From Halobaculum limi (lineage in GTDB: Archaea; Halobacteriota; Halobacteria; Halobacteriales; Haloferacaceae): DNA of 64,000 nt. The notes under the pieces are model-generated. The model made no database searches. It was not told the DNA's origin and worked only from the letters and a program-made list of their open reading frames with translations. Positions 8,652-17,582 of this stretch are shown here, in pieces; position 1 is the stretch's first letter, and each line of letters starts with the position of its first letter. The stretch spans positions 620,001 to 684,000 of the forward strand of contig NZ_CP120468.1 of NCBI RefSeq assembly GCF_029490015.1, written 5' to 3'. The translations under genes were made by a program, and so were the position numbers.

Positions 8652-9140
8652 ATGCCGGGTAACCCGAAGGGCGACCGCCGGGAGCGCGAACTCGTCAACA
8701 GGCTCCACGACGCCGGCTTCGCCGTGATGCGCGCGCCCGCCAGTGGGTCGTCGACCGACCGCGAACTGCCGGACGTTCTCGCGGGCGACGGGCGCGTGTT
8801 CTACGCTGTCGAGGCGAAGTCGTCCTCGGGTGACCCCATCTACCTCCGCGGCGAGGAGGTGGAGGCGCTCATCTACTTCTCGCGCAACTTCGGTGCGACG
8901 CCGAAGATTGGCGTTCGATTCGACCGCGAGGACTGGTACTTCTTCCACCCGGGCGACCTGTACGTCACCGACGGCGGGAACTACCGTGTGAAGAAAGAGA
9001 CCGCCATCGAAGACGGCGAGACCATCGACGACCTCCTCGCGGCCAGCGAAGACACCGAATCCGACCGCAGCGTCGCGGAGGTGCTCAACGCTGTGGAACA
9101 GGGCGTCCTCTCGGCCGAAGAAGCCGAGGAGATGCTGTAA
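8652..9140 (+). CDS. hjc: Holliday junction resolvase Hjc
   Basis: A 162-residue archaeal resolvase of the restriction-endonuclease-like nuclease fold, which cuts four-way DNA junctions as a dimer. Expected active-site pieces are visible: [10 protein letters not shown] at the N-terminus, a conserved Asp in RELPDVLA, and the EAK motif in [15 protein letters not shown]-terminal extension of about 45 acidic residues goes beyond the core domain; such tails are usual in halophiles. The internal ATG before [10 protein letters not shown] is chosen because Hjc proteins begin with that basic segment. Confidence 0.95.
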   Translation: MPGNPKGDRRERELVNRLHDAGFAVMRAPASGSSTDRELPDVLAGDGRVFYAVEAKSSSGDPIYLRGEEVEALIYFSRNFGATPKIGVRFDREDWYFFHPGDLYVTDGGNYRVKKETAIEDGETIDDLLAASEDTESDRSVAEVLNAVEQGVLSAEEAEEML

Positions 9141-9166
9141 CTACTCTGTGCAACTGCCCCAGCAAG

Positions 9167-9958
9167 CTATACCCCGATCACGGGGATACGCGGCCGCTCC
9201 TCTGGCGCGACTCGACGGAGCCGAGACGCGGGGAAGCCGTACCGTCGGAGGCCCGAGACGTCGAGTACGTCGGCGTCCAGTCGGCCGTCGACGTACACCG
9301 CATCGACGACGGGTTCGTGGTCGCCGTACGCCTCGTTCGTCTCGTAGTCGCTGATGCGTCGCCCTTCGGGCGTCTCGTACTCGTCGGCGCGGGCGGTCGT
9401 GACCCCGGTGACGACGAGCCGTTTGCCCGTCTCGCGGTCGCGGACGAACGACCCGAGACGGGGTCGGTGACTGCCGCACAGGAACGCGCCTGTCTCGCAG
9501 GTGGGGACGAACACGCCCCCGCCACAGACCGCACAAGCGGCGACGCGTTCGCCAGGCGCAGGGACGCGCCCGATACCGACTTCTAGGTCGACGCGGCGGA
9601 GGTGCTTGCACCGCTGGTGCCGGAGTTCGTGATCCGGGCAGGTACAGCGGTCGCTCGCGAGGTCGACGACGTAGGAACCGCCCTCGGTGTCGACGAGGTA
9701 CGAGTCGTCGTCGCGGAGCGGATACACCGCCATCGGCTCGGTTCGGGCGCGAATCGCTCGCCCGTCGTCGCGTGCATCGACCGTCCCGACGTGGCCGCGT
9801 TGTGGCCCGTCCGGTCCGTCGGGTTCGTCCGGCCCGCCGGGCAGGTCGACCGTGTCTACACCCTCGGGGAACCGCGTTCGTGCGCGGTCGAACTGTTCGG
9901 GGTCGAGGGCGGCCGTTCGGGGGTCGTGTCGCTCGTCGGAGGTGGATGTCGCTGGCAT
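9167..9958 (-). CDS. SWIM zinc-finger protein
   Basis: 263 residues. A SWIM motif CxC-x9-CxH is formed by C105, C107, C117 and H119 (CTCPDHELRHQRCKH). A second group of cysteines near residues 142-165 (CAVCGGG...C...LCGSH) looks like a zinc ribbon. SWIM domains bind DNA or proteins, and in archaea they often appear in uncharacterised proteins. The N-terminal 60 residues are rich in D, P and G and probably disordered. It is convergent with hjc (26 nt apart). The role is unknown. Confidence 0.8.
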   Translation of the reverse strand: MPATSTSDERHDPRTAALDPEQFDRARTRFPEGVDTVDLPGGPDEPDGPDGPQRGHVGTVDARDDGRAIRARTEPMAVYPLRDDDSYLVDTEGGSYVVDLASDRCTCPDHELRHQRCKHLRRVDLEVGIGRVPAPGERVAACAVCGGGVFVPTCETGAFLCGSHRPRLGSFVRDRETGKRLVVTGVTTARADEYETPEGRRISDYETNEAYGDHEPVVDAVYVDGRLDADVLDVSGLRRYGFPASRLRRVAPEERPRIPVIGV

Positions 9959-10091
9959 TTGAACACAGAAGATACGCGTCGAACGAACCTAAGCCCTCGG
10001 CTGAGACCGACTATGACACCCCCAGCGTCGCGTTTCGGCGTGTCGCGGGCGCTTCGAAGCCCTTTTGCCGAGTCCACGGATACGGCGGTGT

Positions 10092-10298
10092 ATGACTCTC
10101 GACGCCGAGATGCGCCGCAAGATCGCCGTCTCCGTCGGCGCTGTCGTCGTCTTCATCGCTCTCCTCATCGCAATCGGGACCCGGTACACGACCGGTCACA
10201 ACCTCTCGAACGTCGGCGGCTACTACTTCGTCGGCGTTATGGCGCTGTTCATCGTGCTGATGGGCGCGGCGGGCATCTTCCTCGACACGCGAAACTGA
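10092..10298 (+). CDS. Small two-helix membrane protein
   Basis: 68 residues with two hydrophobic helices (about 10-30 and 43-62) and a short loop containing RYTTGHNLSNVGGYY. The ATG before TLDAEMRRK is chosen because the longer frame adds only nine non-conserved residues. It lies alone, convergent with the primase gene 12 nt away. I recognise it only as a conserved-looking haloarchaeal membrane protein of unknown function. Confidence 0.7.
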   Translation: MTLDAEMRRKIAVSVGAVVVFIALLIAIGTRYTTGHNLSNVGGYYFVGVMALFIVLMGAAGIFLDTRN

Positions 10299-10310
10299 GC
10301 CGCTGGGTCG

Positions 10311-11408
10311 TCAGGCGGTCGCTCCGTCCGGTTCTTCGTGGTCGCGGTCGCGCCAGTCGACGACCTCGCCTGCCTCTCGTAACTGTCGGCTGTAGTACTC
10401 CAGCGGGTGTGGTGCAACCGAGCGGTGGTTCTCCTCGTTGTCGCACAGGCCGTACTCGCCCAGCGTCCGGCACGACGGCGGCGGGTACTGCGCGCCCGAC
10501 TCGTCGCGGAGATACGCGAACCGCTCGCTCACTACCTCGGGGTCCATCCCGGTGAGCGCGACGGCCTCCTCGCTGTCGAGGTTGAGGCCCGCGAGGAACG
10601 CCAGCAGCGAGAAGCGGCCGTGCGGCCCCACGTCGTCGCCAGCGCGAGCGCGGTCGAGGAGGCGGGCGATACACGGGGGGAAGTGTTCGGGCGCGACCAC
10701 GTCGAGGTCGGCGCGGACGCTCCGGTCGGCCAGCAGGTCGCGCAGGTCGGTGATTTCAGTCTCGAGTTCCGTCGCGAGGTCATCGCTGACGCCCTCGAAC
10801 GGGAGACCGTCGGCGACGCGGTCGCGGACTGCCTCACGGAGCAGGCGGTACAGTTCCTCGCGTTCGATCCGGACCTCGCCGGCGACGAGTTCGCGGTTGA
10901 CGAGTCGCCAGTCGTCGCCCCAGTCGGGGTCGACGTACGAGAGGTACCGCCCGACGCCCAGCCAGAGCCACTTGCCGTCGGGTTGGCCCGGTTTCGGCTC
11001 CTCTGCGCGGGTCGCGCTCGCCAGGTCAAACTCCCGGAGGAGCGCGTCTTGGTCGATGCGCGCGGGGTCGGGGCGGGCGTCGCCGCGGGCGCGGTCGATG
11101 TCCTCCGTGAAGCGGCGGTATGCGGTGCGCGCCTCGGCGGTGGCGTACTTCTCCACGGCGGCGTGGGAGTCGAGCAACGAGACGAGGATGCGCGCGATGG
11201 GGTACGAGAGGAGTTCGTCGCGTGCGTCCCACTCGACGGGGTCGGTGGCCTCGACGGTCCCCTCGGTGAGCGCGCGTTCGACCCGCTCGCGCCCCCGGTC
11301 GACGGCCGCGTCGCCGTCGGCGACGAGCGCCGCCAGGTCGACGCCCGACTCGCGGACGGCGTCGCGGGCCGCCCCGAAGAACGGGTAGCGGGCGTGGCGC
11401 GGGTCCAT
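10311..11408 (-). CDS. priL: DNA primase large subunit PriL
   Basis: 365 residues, the regulatory iron-sulfur subunit of archaeal/eukaryotic-type primase. It begins MDPRHARYPFFGAARDAV. The C-terminal domain holds the cluster ligands: Cys in HFPPCIARLL, then two Cys in SCRTLGEYGLC, with the final Cys or a substitute not obvious in my reading. The internal ATG is chosen because the longer frame upstream runs into unrelated low-complexity sequence. The catalytic subunit PriS is not in this window. With PCNA, RFC, Hjc and Orc the window is rich in replication genes, but they are not contiguous. Confidence 0.93.
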   Translation of the reverse strand: MDPRHARYPFFGAARDAVRESGVDLAALVADGDAAVDRGRERVERALTEGTVEATDPVEWDARDELLSYPIARILVSLLDSHAAVEKYATAEARTAYRRFTEDIDRARGDARPDPARIDQDALLREFDLASATRAEEPKPGQPDGKWLWLGVGRYLSYVDPDWGDDWRLVNRELVAGEVRIEREELYRLLREAVRDRVADGLPFEGVSDDLATELETEITDLRDLLADRSVRADLDVVAPEHFPPCIARLLDRARAGDDVGPHGRFSLLAFLAGLNLDSEEAVALTGMDPEVVSERFAYLRDESGAQYPPPSCRTLGEYGLCDNEENHRSVAPHPLEYYSRQLREAGEVVDWRDRDHEEPDGATA

Positions 11409-11565
11409 AGTCGGTTGTCGGTGATGGTGGCCGGGGGTTAAGCCCGACGGTCTGCGTCGTATTCGGTCCGCAAGCCGGCACTGTGGCAGTGCGGGTCGGT
11501 GTCTGGGTCCAGTTGAATCGCGGTCTTCCGCCAGTGATCTGCCTTGTTCGGTTGCGACAGCGTGA

Positions 11566-12093
11566 CTACGTCTGAACCGACTTCTGGTACAGCGCCAACT
11601 CGAACGTAACCGCGCCACTCTCGATGGAGACCTCTTGCTGCAGTTGGAACCCCAACTGCTCGTAGAATCCACGCGCGACATCGTTCTCGACGCCAGTGTT
11701 CAGGACGAACTGTTCGTACCCGTCTTGTCTCGCACGCCGGGCAAGTTCGCGGTAGATGGCGCTTCCAATCCCCTGCCCGTGGCACTCGGGGTCGACACGC
11801 ATTCGTGCGAGTTCGGCGGTCTGGTCGTCGATCGGGACGAACTCTCCGAGCCACTCGCTCGGTAGTGCGTAAGCACCCATCCCGACGATTGTCCCGTCAT
11901 CTCCGACACCGACGAGAAACTCCCCCTCGCCGTCGAGGTACGTTGCTTTCACCTCCCGGAGGTCTTCGTCAGGGAGGTCTGGATCGTACTCGGGAGTCGT
12001 GGCCATCGCCTCCTCGTTCAACGCACGAACACGCTCGCCGTCATCGGATCGAAACCGACGAACCTCGACGGGGACAGGATAACCATCCGACAC
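11566..12093 (-). CDS. GNAT family N-acetyltransferase
   Basis: 175 residues with a complete GNAT fold. The acetyl-CoA pyrophosphate-binding motif appears as RVDPECHGQGIGSAIYREL, and the C-terminal motif B as VENDVARGFYEQLGF. Single-domain size and a solo gene with its own promoter region make the acceptor unpredictable; small-molecule, peptide or protein N-termini are all possible. No membrane segment is present, so it should be cytoplasmic. Confidence 0.88.
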   Translation of the reverse strand: MSDGYPVPVEVRRFRSDDGERVRALNEEAMATTPEYDPDLPDEDLREVKATYLDGEGEFLVGVGDDGTIVGMGAYALPSEWLGEFVPIDDQTAELARMRVDPECHGQGIGSAIYRELARRARQDGYEQFVLNTGVENDVARGFYEQLGFQLQQEVSIESGAVTFELALYQKSVQT

Positions 12094-12188
12094 GTGTTCG
12101 GAGTGAGATCGAATTCACTTAACACGATTGGTAGGTTCGGGAAGCGCGACACCGAACCGGGTATCGGTTCGGTTGCGACGCGACTGGT

Positions 12189-13289
12189 CTACTCCGCTTC
12201 GAAGCCGTCCTCCCAGCGGAACGTCCCGTTCCGTTGGACGACTTCGCCGTCGACGAACATCCGTGAGTCCTCGGACATGTCCGTGATCATATCGACGTGC
12301 ACCGCAGAATCGTTGCCCGCTTCCCCTTCGGGGAGACAGGCGTCGTACGCGCGGCCGACCGCGAGGTGGACGGTGTCGCCCATCTTCTCGTCGAACAGGA
12401 TGGAGTCGGTGAAGCGGTCGATGCCGCGGTTCATCCCGATGCCGAGTTCGCCGAGGCGACGCGCCCCCTCGTCGGTGTCGAGGACGTCCGCGATGGCGTC
12501 CTCGCCCTGGGCGGCCGAGAAGTCGACCACCTCGCCGCCCTCGAACGTGAGCGAGACGTCTTGCACGCGCTGGGCGTCGATGGTCATCGGCACGTCGAAG
12601 AACACCTCGCCCTCGGTGGCGTGGGGCGCGGTGAACACCTCGCCCGAGGGGAGGTTGTGGGAGTCGTAGGCGACGCTGGCGGCGGAGTTGACGGCCGTGC
12701 GGCCCTCGATGGACATCGTGAGGTCGGTACGCTCCTTCTCGATGCGGACCTCCGAGCCCTCGTCGAGGATGTCCTTCATATTCGCCATCTCCTCGGCCAG
12801 CGACTCCCAGTCGCGGAGCACCGCGTCGTACACGAAGTCCTGGTACTCCTCGTAGGCCATTCCCGCCTGCTGTGCCAGCGCCCGCGTCGGGTGGACGGTC
12901 GACACCCAGTCGGTCGCCATTCGCGCTTCTCGTGCTTCGGTTCCGGCCTTGCGGGCGGCCATCCGGCGGTCGCCGTCGACGTCGGCGTGGGCGGTGGTGT
13001 TGCGGCCGCCGCCGATGCGGAGGTACACGTCGGCGGCCTCCAGCATCGCCAGTTCGGGGTCGCTCCCGGCGAACTCGCGGTCCTCGCCCGCACGGAGGAA
13101 CGCGCGGGACACTTCGCTCGACCCGTAGGTGGTCAGCAGGGTGGCGTCGCGCTTGCCCAGTTCGGCGGCGACGGCGACCGCGAGGTCGTGTGCGCCCTCC
13201 GCGACGTCCATCACGACCTGGTCGCCCGCCTCGACGCGGGCGCTCCAGTCGACGAGTACCTCGGCGTGTGATCGCACTCTGTCGTCCAT
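12189..13289 (-). CDS. M29 family aminopeptidase
   Basis: 366 residues, a metallo-aminopeptidase of the thermophilic M29 (AmpS/PepS) family releasing N-terminal amino acids. Family features are the N-terminal VRSHAEVLVDWSARVEAGDQVV and the C-terminal metal site in ELGIGMNRGIDR, FDEKMGDTVHLAVGRAY and NDSAVHVDMITDM, which supply Glu, His and Asp ligands. Start chosen at the ATG before DDRVRSHAEVLV; the open frame continues upstream without conserved sequence. It is divergent from gnd, with about 155 bp between them. Confidence 0.92.
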   Translation of the reverse strand: MDDRVRSHAEVLVDWSARVEAGDQVVMDVAEGAHDLAVAVAAELGKRDATLLTTYGSSEVSRAFLRAGEDREFAGSDPELAMLEAADVYLRIGGGRNTTAHADVDGDRRMAARKAGTEAREARMATDWVSTVHPTRALAQQAGMAYEEYQDFVYDAVLRDWESLAEEMANMKDILDEGSEVRIEKERTDLTMSIEGRTAVNSAASVAYDSHNLPSGEVFTAPHATEGEVFFDVPMTIDAQRVQDVSLTFEGGEVVDFSAAQGEDAIADVLDTDEGARRLGELGIGMNRGIDRFTDSILFDEKMGDTVHLAVGRAYDACLPEGEAGNDSAVHVDMITDMSEDSRMFVDGEVVQRNGTFRWEDGFEAE

Positions 13290-13443
13290 ACCGGACGTGG
13301 GCGAGGGAGGCGCGTAAGTGCGGCGCTTCCGGGTGTCGCGGCCGGATCTCTCGTTCACCGCTCCGCCCGCAACGGCGGTCGACGCCTCGTGTTCTCCCTC
13401 GCCACACCGCAACGCATACGCCCCGCCTCACCGACCCGCCGGT

Positions 13444-14361
13444 ATGAGCATACAACTCGGCGTGATCGGACTCGGGCGGATGGGGCAGATCGTCGTCGAC
13501 CGGGTCCTCGATGCCGGTCACGACGTGGTCGCGTTCGACCTCGACGCGGAGGCGACCGCCACGGCCGCCGAGGCCGGAGCAGAGCCAGCGGACTCCGTCG
13601 CGGACCTGTACGAGCGACTGAGCGAGGGCGGCGACGGTAACGGCGTCCGCATCTGGCTGATGGTCCCCGCGGGCGACGCGGTCGACGCGACGCTGGAGGA
13701 ACTGGAACCGCACCTCTCGGGCGACGACGTCGTCGTCGACGGCGGCAACTCCTACTTTGAGGACTCCGTGCGCCGGGCGGAGGCGACCGACGCCGCGTAC
13801 CTCGACTGTGGAACCTCTGGCGGCCCCGCGGGCGCGGAACTCGGCTTCTCGCTGATGGTCGGCGGGCCCGAGTGGGCCTACGAGGAGTTGACGCCCGTGT
13901 TCGACGCCGTCGCTACCGGGCCCGTGGGCCACGATCGGATGGGTGAGGCCGGATCGGGCCACTACGTGAAGATGGTCCACAACGGCGTCGAGTACGCGCT
14001 GATGCAGGCGTACGGCGAGGGCTTCGAGTTGCTCCACCGCGGCCGCTACGACCTCGACCTGGAGGCCGTGGCGCGGACGTGGAACAACGGCGCGGTCATC
14101 CGCTCGTGGCTACTGGAACTGTGTGAGGAGGCGTTCCGTGAGGAGGGCAACGACCTAGGCGACGTGGCCGACCGCATCGAGGGCGGGTCGACGGGCACGT
14201 GGACGGTGCAGGAGGCACTCGAACAGGAGGTGCCCGTGCCGCTCATCTACCAGGCGCTCTCGGAGCGGTTCGACTCTCGCGAGGAGCGGTTCGGTCGCCG
14301 CCTCGCGAGTCGCCTCCGGTACGGCTTTGGGCGACACGAAGTGCCCCGGAAAGACGAGTAG
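13444..14361 (+). CDS. gndA: 6-phosphogluconate dehydrogenase (decarboxylating, short form)
   Basis: 305 residues, the short 6PGDH class rather than the ~470-residue form. It oxidises 6-phosphogluconate to ribulose 5-phosphate. Visible features are the Rossmann motif GVIGLGRMG at the N-terminus, the substrate motif DCGTSGGPAGAE and the catalytic KMVHNGVEYALMQ. The adenine-binding acidic residue in AFDLDAEA suggests a preference for NAD. In haloarchaea this enzyme belongs to the oxidative pentose phosphate route. The ATG before SIQLGVIG is fixed by the conserved start of the dinucleotide fold. Confidence 0.93.
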   Translation: MSIQLGVIGLGRMGQIVVDRVLDAGHDVVAFDLDAEATATAAEAGAEPADSVADLYERLSEGGDGNGVRIWLMVPAGDAVDATLEELEPHLSGDDVVVDGGNSYFEDSVRRAEATDAAYLDCGTSGGPAGAELGFSLMVGGPEWAYEELTPVFDAVATGPVGHDRMGEAGSGHYVKMVHNGVEYALMQAYGEGFELLHRGRYDLDLEAVARTWNNGAVIRSWLLELCEEAFREEGNDLGDVADRIEGGSTGTWTVQEALEQEVPVPLIYQALSERFDSREERFGRRLASRLRYGFGRHEVPRKDE

Positions 14362-14420
14362 TCGCCGGGCGGGCGAACCGTGTCCGGCAGCCCTTTTTGC
14401 TCGGCCTCGCAGCGCTGCGT

Positions 14421-14984
14421 ATGGTCCCTCAATCGACACGGCGACTGGTCGTCGTCGCCGTCGTCGCCCTCGCGGTCGGTGCCGTCCTCGTCCCGGCGGT
14501 GAACGCCCTTCCCGGCTTCTCGGATCACACCGGACCGATCGACATCGACGTTACCGAGTTCGAGCGGCTCGAATCCGGTTGTGCCTCGGCGGTCGCGACG
14601 TACTCGCGTGGCTCGGTCAGCGGCGACACGTTCACCAAGGTCACGTTCATCGAGACGGCCAGCGCGGACGCGAACCTCTCGGTCTGGACCGAGCGAACTT
14701 CGCCCGAGGGGGCCGACCTGAGTACGTTCCGCGTCCACGTCGAGTCACACGACGCCGGTCCCGCGAACGAGACGTGTGAGACGGGCGTACTCTATCGGAT
14801 CTCCGTCGAGACGAGCGGTGGCGCGCCCGCGGGGGTCCTCGCCGACGATCACGGCACCCGGATTCAGTGGATGGAGAACGGCGAGTTCACCGTCTGTTCT
14901 GTGAGCACGACCGGCGGCCTCGACACCCGGTGTCCCGGCGACCGTGACCACCCGCGAGTGTGGGCGAACACGACCGCGACGTAA
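14421..14984 (+). CDS. Exported protein of unknown function
   Basis: 187 residues. A short basic N-terminus (STRRLVVVAVVALAVGAVLVPA) forms a hydrophobic signal or anchor segment, followed by a beta-rich acidic domain with four cysteines (SGCAS, ETCET, TVCSV, DTRCPGD) that could form disulfides outside the cell. No lipobox is seen. I do not recognise the family. The gene stands alone between gnd and the ferredoxin gene. Confidence 0.68.
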   Translation: MVPQSTRRLVVVAVVALAVGAVLVPAVNALPGFSDHTGPIDIDVTEFERLESGCASAVATYSRGSVSGDTFTKVTFIETASADANLSVWTERTSPEGADLSTFRVHVESHDAGPANETCETGVLYRISVETSGGAPAGVLADDHGTRIQWMENGEFTVCSVSTTGGLDTRCPGDRDHPRVWANTTAT

Positions 14985-15098
14985 CCGCTCGACGGCGGGA
15001 GCGCCCTGTCGAACACGTTCGCAGTCTCGCGATTTGGCGGTTTCGGCGATCGCTGGATAATCACAACCCTTGTTACCCCCCGCTTCATACGCGGATCT

Positions 15099-15680
15099 AT
15101 GGTAGACCCCGTGGCAATCGGGTTCGGCGCGGGCCTCGTGTTGGTCTTCGTCGCCCTGCACTTCGCCCGCGGCACGGGCTGGGAGGCCACCGCGGACATC
15201 TCTGAGGAGGTCATCGAGCGGCGTGCCTCCACCGTCGAAGAGACGGAGTTCCCCGAACCGGGGAGCCGTGCTATCGGGGGCGGAAGCGTCCCCGCGGGTG
15301 CGGTCACCGCCGGTGAAGACGGCGAACTGGAGGAGGGCGCGGCCAGCGAAGAGTCGACGAGTCCCGCCGACATCCCCGAAGACGAGATCGAGTACTTCGA
15401 GGTCGAGTACACCAAAGAAGGCGACACCATCGAAGTCGCCAACAACGAGACCGTCCTCGAAGCCGGCGAAGAGGAGGGCTGGGACCTGCCGTACGCGTGT
15501 CGACAGGGTCAGTGTGTCTCGTGTGCCGGCCAGATCACCTCCGGCGGCAACTCCGAGGAGTACGTCGAACACGACAACCAGCAGATGCTCGACGACGCCG
15601 AACTCGACGACGGGTACACGCTCACCTGCGTCGCGTACCCCCGCGCCGACTTCACGATCGAGACGGGCAAAGCGCCGTAA
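15099..15680 (+). CDS. Membrane-anchored 2Fe-2S ferredoxin
   Basis: 193 residues. An N-terminal transmembrane segment (about residues 3-22) is followed by an acidic, probably flexible linker of about 80 residues. A plant-type [2Fe-2S] ferredoxin domain comes last, with C-x4-C-x2-C (CRQGQCVSC) and the fourth Cys in LTCVAYPRA. Ordinary haloarchaeal ferredoxins are soluble and lack the anchor. The topology suggests electron transfer at the membrane. Which side the cluster faces cannot be read with confidence: no Tat motif is present, so a cytoplasmic domain is more likely. Confidence 0.88.
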   Translation: MVDPVAIGFGAGLVLVFVALHFARGTGWEATADISEEVIERRASTVEETEFPEPGSRAIGGGSVPAGAVTAGEDGELEEGAASEESTSPADIPEDEIEYFEVEYTKEGDTIEVANNETVLEAGEEEGWDLPYACRQGQCVSCAGQITSGGNSEEYVEHDNQQMLDDAELDDGYTLTCVAYPRADFTIETGKAP

Positions 15681-15818
15681 CACGGTCTTTCTCGCTCGCC
15701 TCGCCGTTCTCTCACTACTTCGTTCGACTCGTCCCCACTAGCGACTTCCGGCGATCTGTGCCGGGCTTCGAAGCCGTAAACACCCCCCGCGGTAACGGAC
15801 GAACACCGGAGCCGTCTC

Positions 15819-17339
15819 GTGTCTGCATCTGATGAACGCGCCGGTGGCTCTCTCACCGAGGGGTCGCTGGCGCGACCGATGTTCGCGCTCGCGTGGCCCA
15901 TCGTGGCGACCCAGTTGCTGCAGGTGGCGTACAACCTCACCGACACCCTGTGGCTGGGGCGATTCTCCACGGACGCGGTCGCGGCCATCAGCCTCGCGTT
16001 TCCGCTCGTCTTCCTGTTCATCTCCATCGGCGGCGGCCTCAACGTCGCTGGCTCGACCCTCGTCGCGCAGTACACCGGCCGCGCCAGCGACGCCGCCGTG
16101 GACGACGAGGCGGACGTGGGAGACGACCGCACGACCGACGCGGACGTCGACTCGGATCTTGACCGCGACCTTGCGGACGCGATCAGTCACTCTCGAACCG
16201 CCGGGACGGTCGCCGGACAGACGCTGACGACCGTGACGACCGTCGCGGTCGTCTTCGGCGGCCTCGGCTTCCTCCTCACCGACCGCCTCCTCGGGGTGCT
16301 TCCCTCCTCACCTGCGACGGCTGGACAGGTGATCCCGCTCGCCGCCGACTACATGGAAGTGTTCTTCCTCGGCCTCCCGTTCCTGTTCGGCTTCTTCGTG
16401 TTCTCTTCACTGATGCGGGGGTACGGCAACACCCGTGCGCCGATGGTCGTGATGGCCGTCTCCGTGCTGATCAACGTCGTCATCGATCCGCTGCTCATCT
16501 TCGGCTACGGACCGTTCCCCCGCCTCGGCGTGCAGGGGGCGGCGCTGGCGACGGTGCTCTCGCGGACGGTCGCGACCGCAATCGGCCTGTACGTCCTCCT
16601 CGGCACGAGCGCCGGCCCCCGCGTGCGCCTCCCCGACTTCCGCCCGCAACTGCGCTTCGTGAAACAGATCGTTCGTGTCGGCGTCCCGTCGGCGGTCGAG
16701 CAGTCGGCCTCGGCGCTGGGGTTCATCACGCTCACCGCGATGGTCGTCACCTTCCGGCCGGAGGTCGTCGCCGCGTTCGGTCTCGGAAACCGCCTCACGT
16801 CGCTGGTGTTCCTGCCAGCCCTGGGGCTGGGCCGTGCGACCAACACGATCGTCGGACAGAACCTCGGCGCTGGCAAGCCCGAGCGAGCAGAGCGGGCGAC
16901 GTGGCTCGCCGCGAAGGTGGCAAGCGGCGTGATGCTCGTCGTCGCCGTGATAACCGTCGTCTTCGCCGACGAGGTGGTCGCCGTGTTCATCTCGACGGGG
17001 ACGGCGGCGGCCGCCGAGACGATCCGACTCGGTGGGGAGTACCTCACCGTCCGCGCCGTCGAGTTCGGCTTCATCGGCGTCCTTCAGGTCGTTCTCGGCG
17101 CCTACCGCGGCGCAGGCAACACCAAGACCGCGCTGGCGTTCTCGTTGCTGGCGCTGTGGCTCGGTCGCGTGCCCATCGTGTACTGGCTCGCGATCGCCGG
17201 TGACTACGGCCCATTCGGTATCTGGGTCGGGATGGCCGTCGGGCAGATACTCGGCGCGGTCGCCGCCGCTGCGTGGTTCACCCGCGGGACGTGGAAGGAG
17301 GCCGTCATCGACGACGACGGCGAGGCGGACACGGCCTGA
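15819..17339 (+). CDS. MATE family efflux transporter
   Basis: 506 residues with about 12 membrane helices in two related halves, as in MATE cation or drug antiporters. The N-terminal half has FALAWPIVATQLLQVAYNLTDTLWLGRF, a strong family signature. An acidic loop of about 40 residues sits between helices 2 and 3 (around residues 90-125), longer than usual. A GTG start is used. The substrate is not predictable. A tRNA gene follows 51 nt after the stop. Confidence 0.92.
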   Translation: MSASDERAGGSLTEGSLARPMFALAWPIVATQLLQVAYNLTDTLWLGRFSTDAVAAISLAFPLVFLFISIGGGLNVAGSTLVAQYTGRASDAAVDDEADVGDDRTTDADVDSDLDRDLADAISHSRTAGTVAGQTLTTVTTVAVVFGGLGFLLTDRLLGVLPSSPATAGQVIPLAADYMEVFFLGLPFLFGFFVFSSLMRGYGNTRAPMVVMAVSVLINVVIDPLLIFGYGPFPRLGVQGAALATVLSRTVATAIGLYVLLGTSAGPRVRLPDFRPQLRFVKQIVRVGVPSAVEQSASALGFITLTAMVVTFRPEVVAAFGLGNRLTSLVFLPALGLGRATNTIVGQNLGAGKPERAERATWLAAKVASGVMLVVAVITVVFADEVVAVFISTGTAAAAETIRLGGEYLTVRAVEFGFIGVLQVVLGAYRGAGNTKTALAFSLLALWLGRVPIVYWLAIAGDYGPFGIWVGMAVGQILGAVAAAAWFTRGTWKEAVIDDDGEADTA

Positions 17340-17352
17340 ACCGGATCGGTTC

Positions 17353-17365
17353 CGAAGGCTTATTC
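17353..17365 (+). promoter_or_regulatory. Promoter of tRNA-Arg
   Basis: CCGAAGGCTTATTCG contains a BRE-like CCGAA and a TATA-like CTTATT about 26 nt before the first tRNA base. This is the normal archaeal spacing and suggests the tRNA has its own promoter rather than relying on read-through from the MATE gene. Confidence 0.5.
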
Positions 17366-17390
17366 GACACGCTGTGGTACGGATGCGTGA

Positions 17391-17463
17391 GGGCGGCTAG
17401 TTCAGCGGACAGAACGCTTGGTTCCGGACCAAGAGGTCGGGGGTTCAAATCCCTCGCCGCTCG
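17391..17463 (+). tRNA. tRNA-Arg, anticodon CCG
   Basis: A complete 73-base cloverleaf can be folded. The acceptor stem is GGGCGGC/GCCGCTC with one G-U pair. The D stem is GTTC/GAAC. The anticodon stem CTTGG/CCAAG has loop TTCCGGA (anticodon CCG, reading CGG). There is a 5-base variable loop, T stem GGGGG/CCCTC, T loop TTCAAAT and discriminator G. CCA is not encoded and no intron is present. A degenerate copy of its last 22 bases lies about 1 kb downstream. Confidence 0.96.
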
Positions 17464-17582
17464 CTTCCTACCGGATTCACCGCGACGAGAGAAGCACCCC
17501 GTGAACTTCTGTCCCGTCTCGTGAACACTGTGAACGACCGAGGCCGTTCGGTTTCTCGCACGTCACACCGGCCACGCGCCGG

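Noticed and set aside
12115-14037. 640-residue open frame on the minus strand
   Set aside because: It runs antisense through gnd and across M29 in a different frame, is full of Arg/Gly/Pro from GC-rich codon bias, and matches no recognisable fold. Both real genes are well supported.
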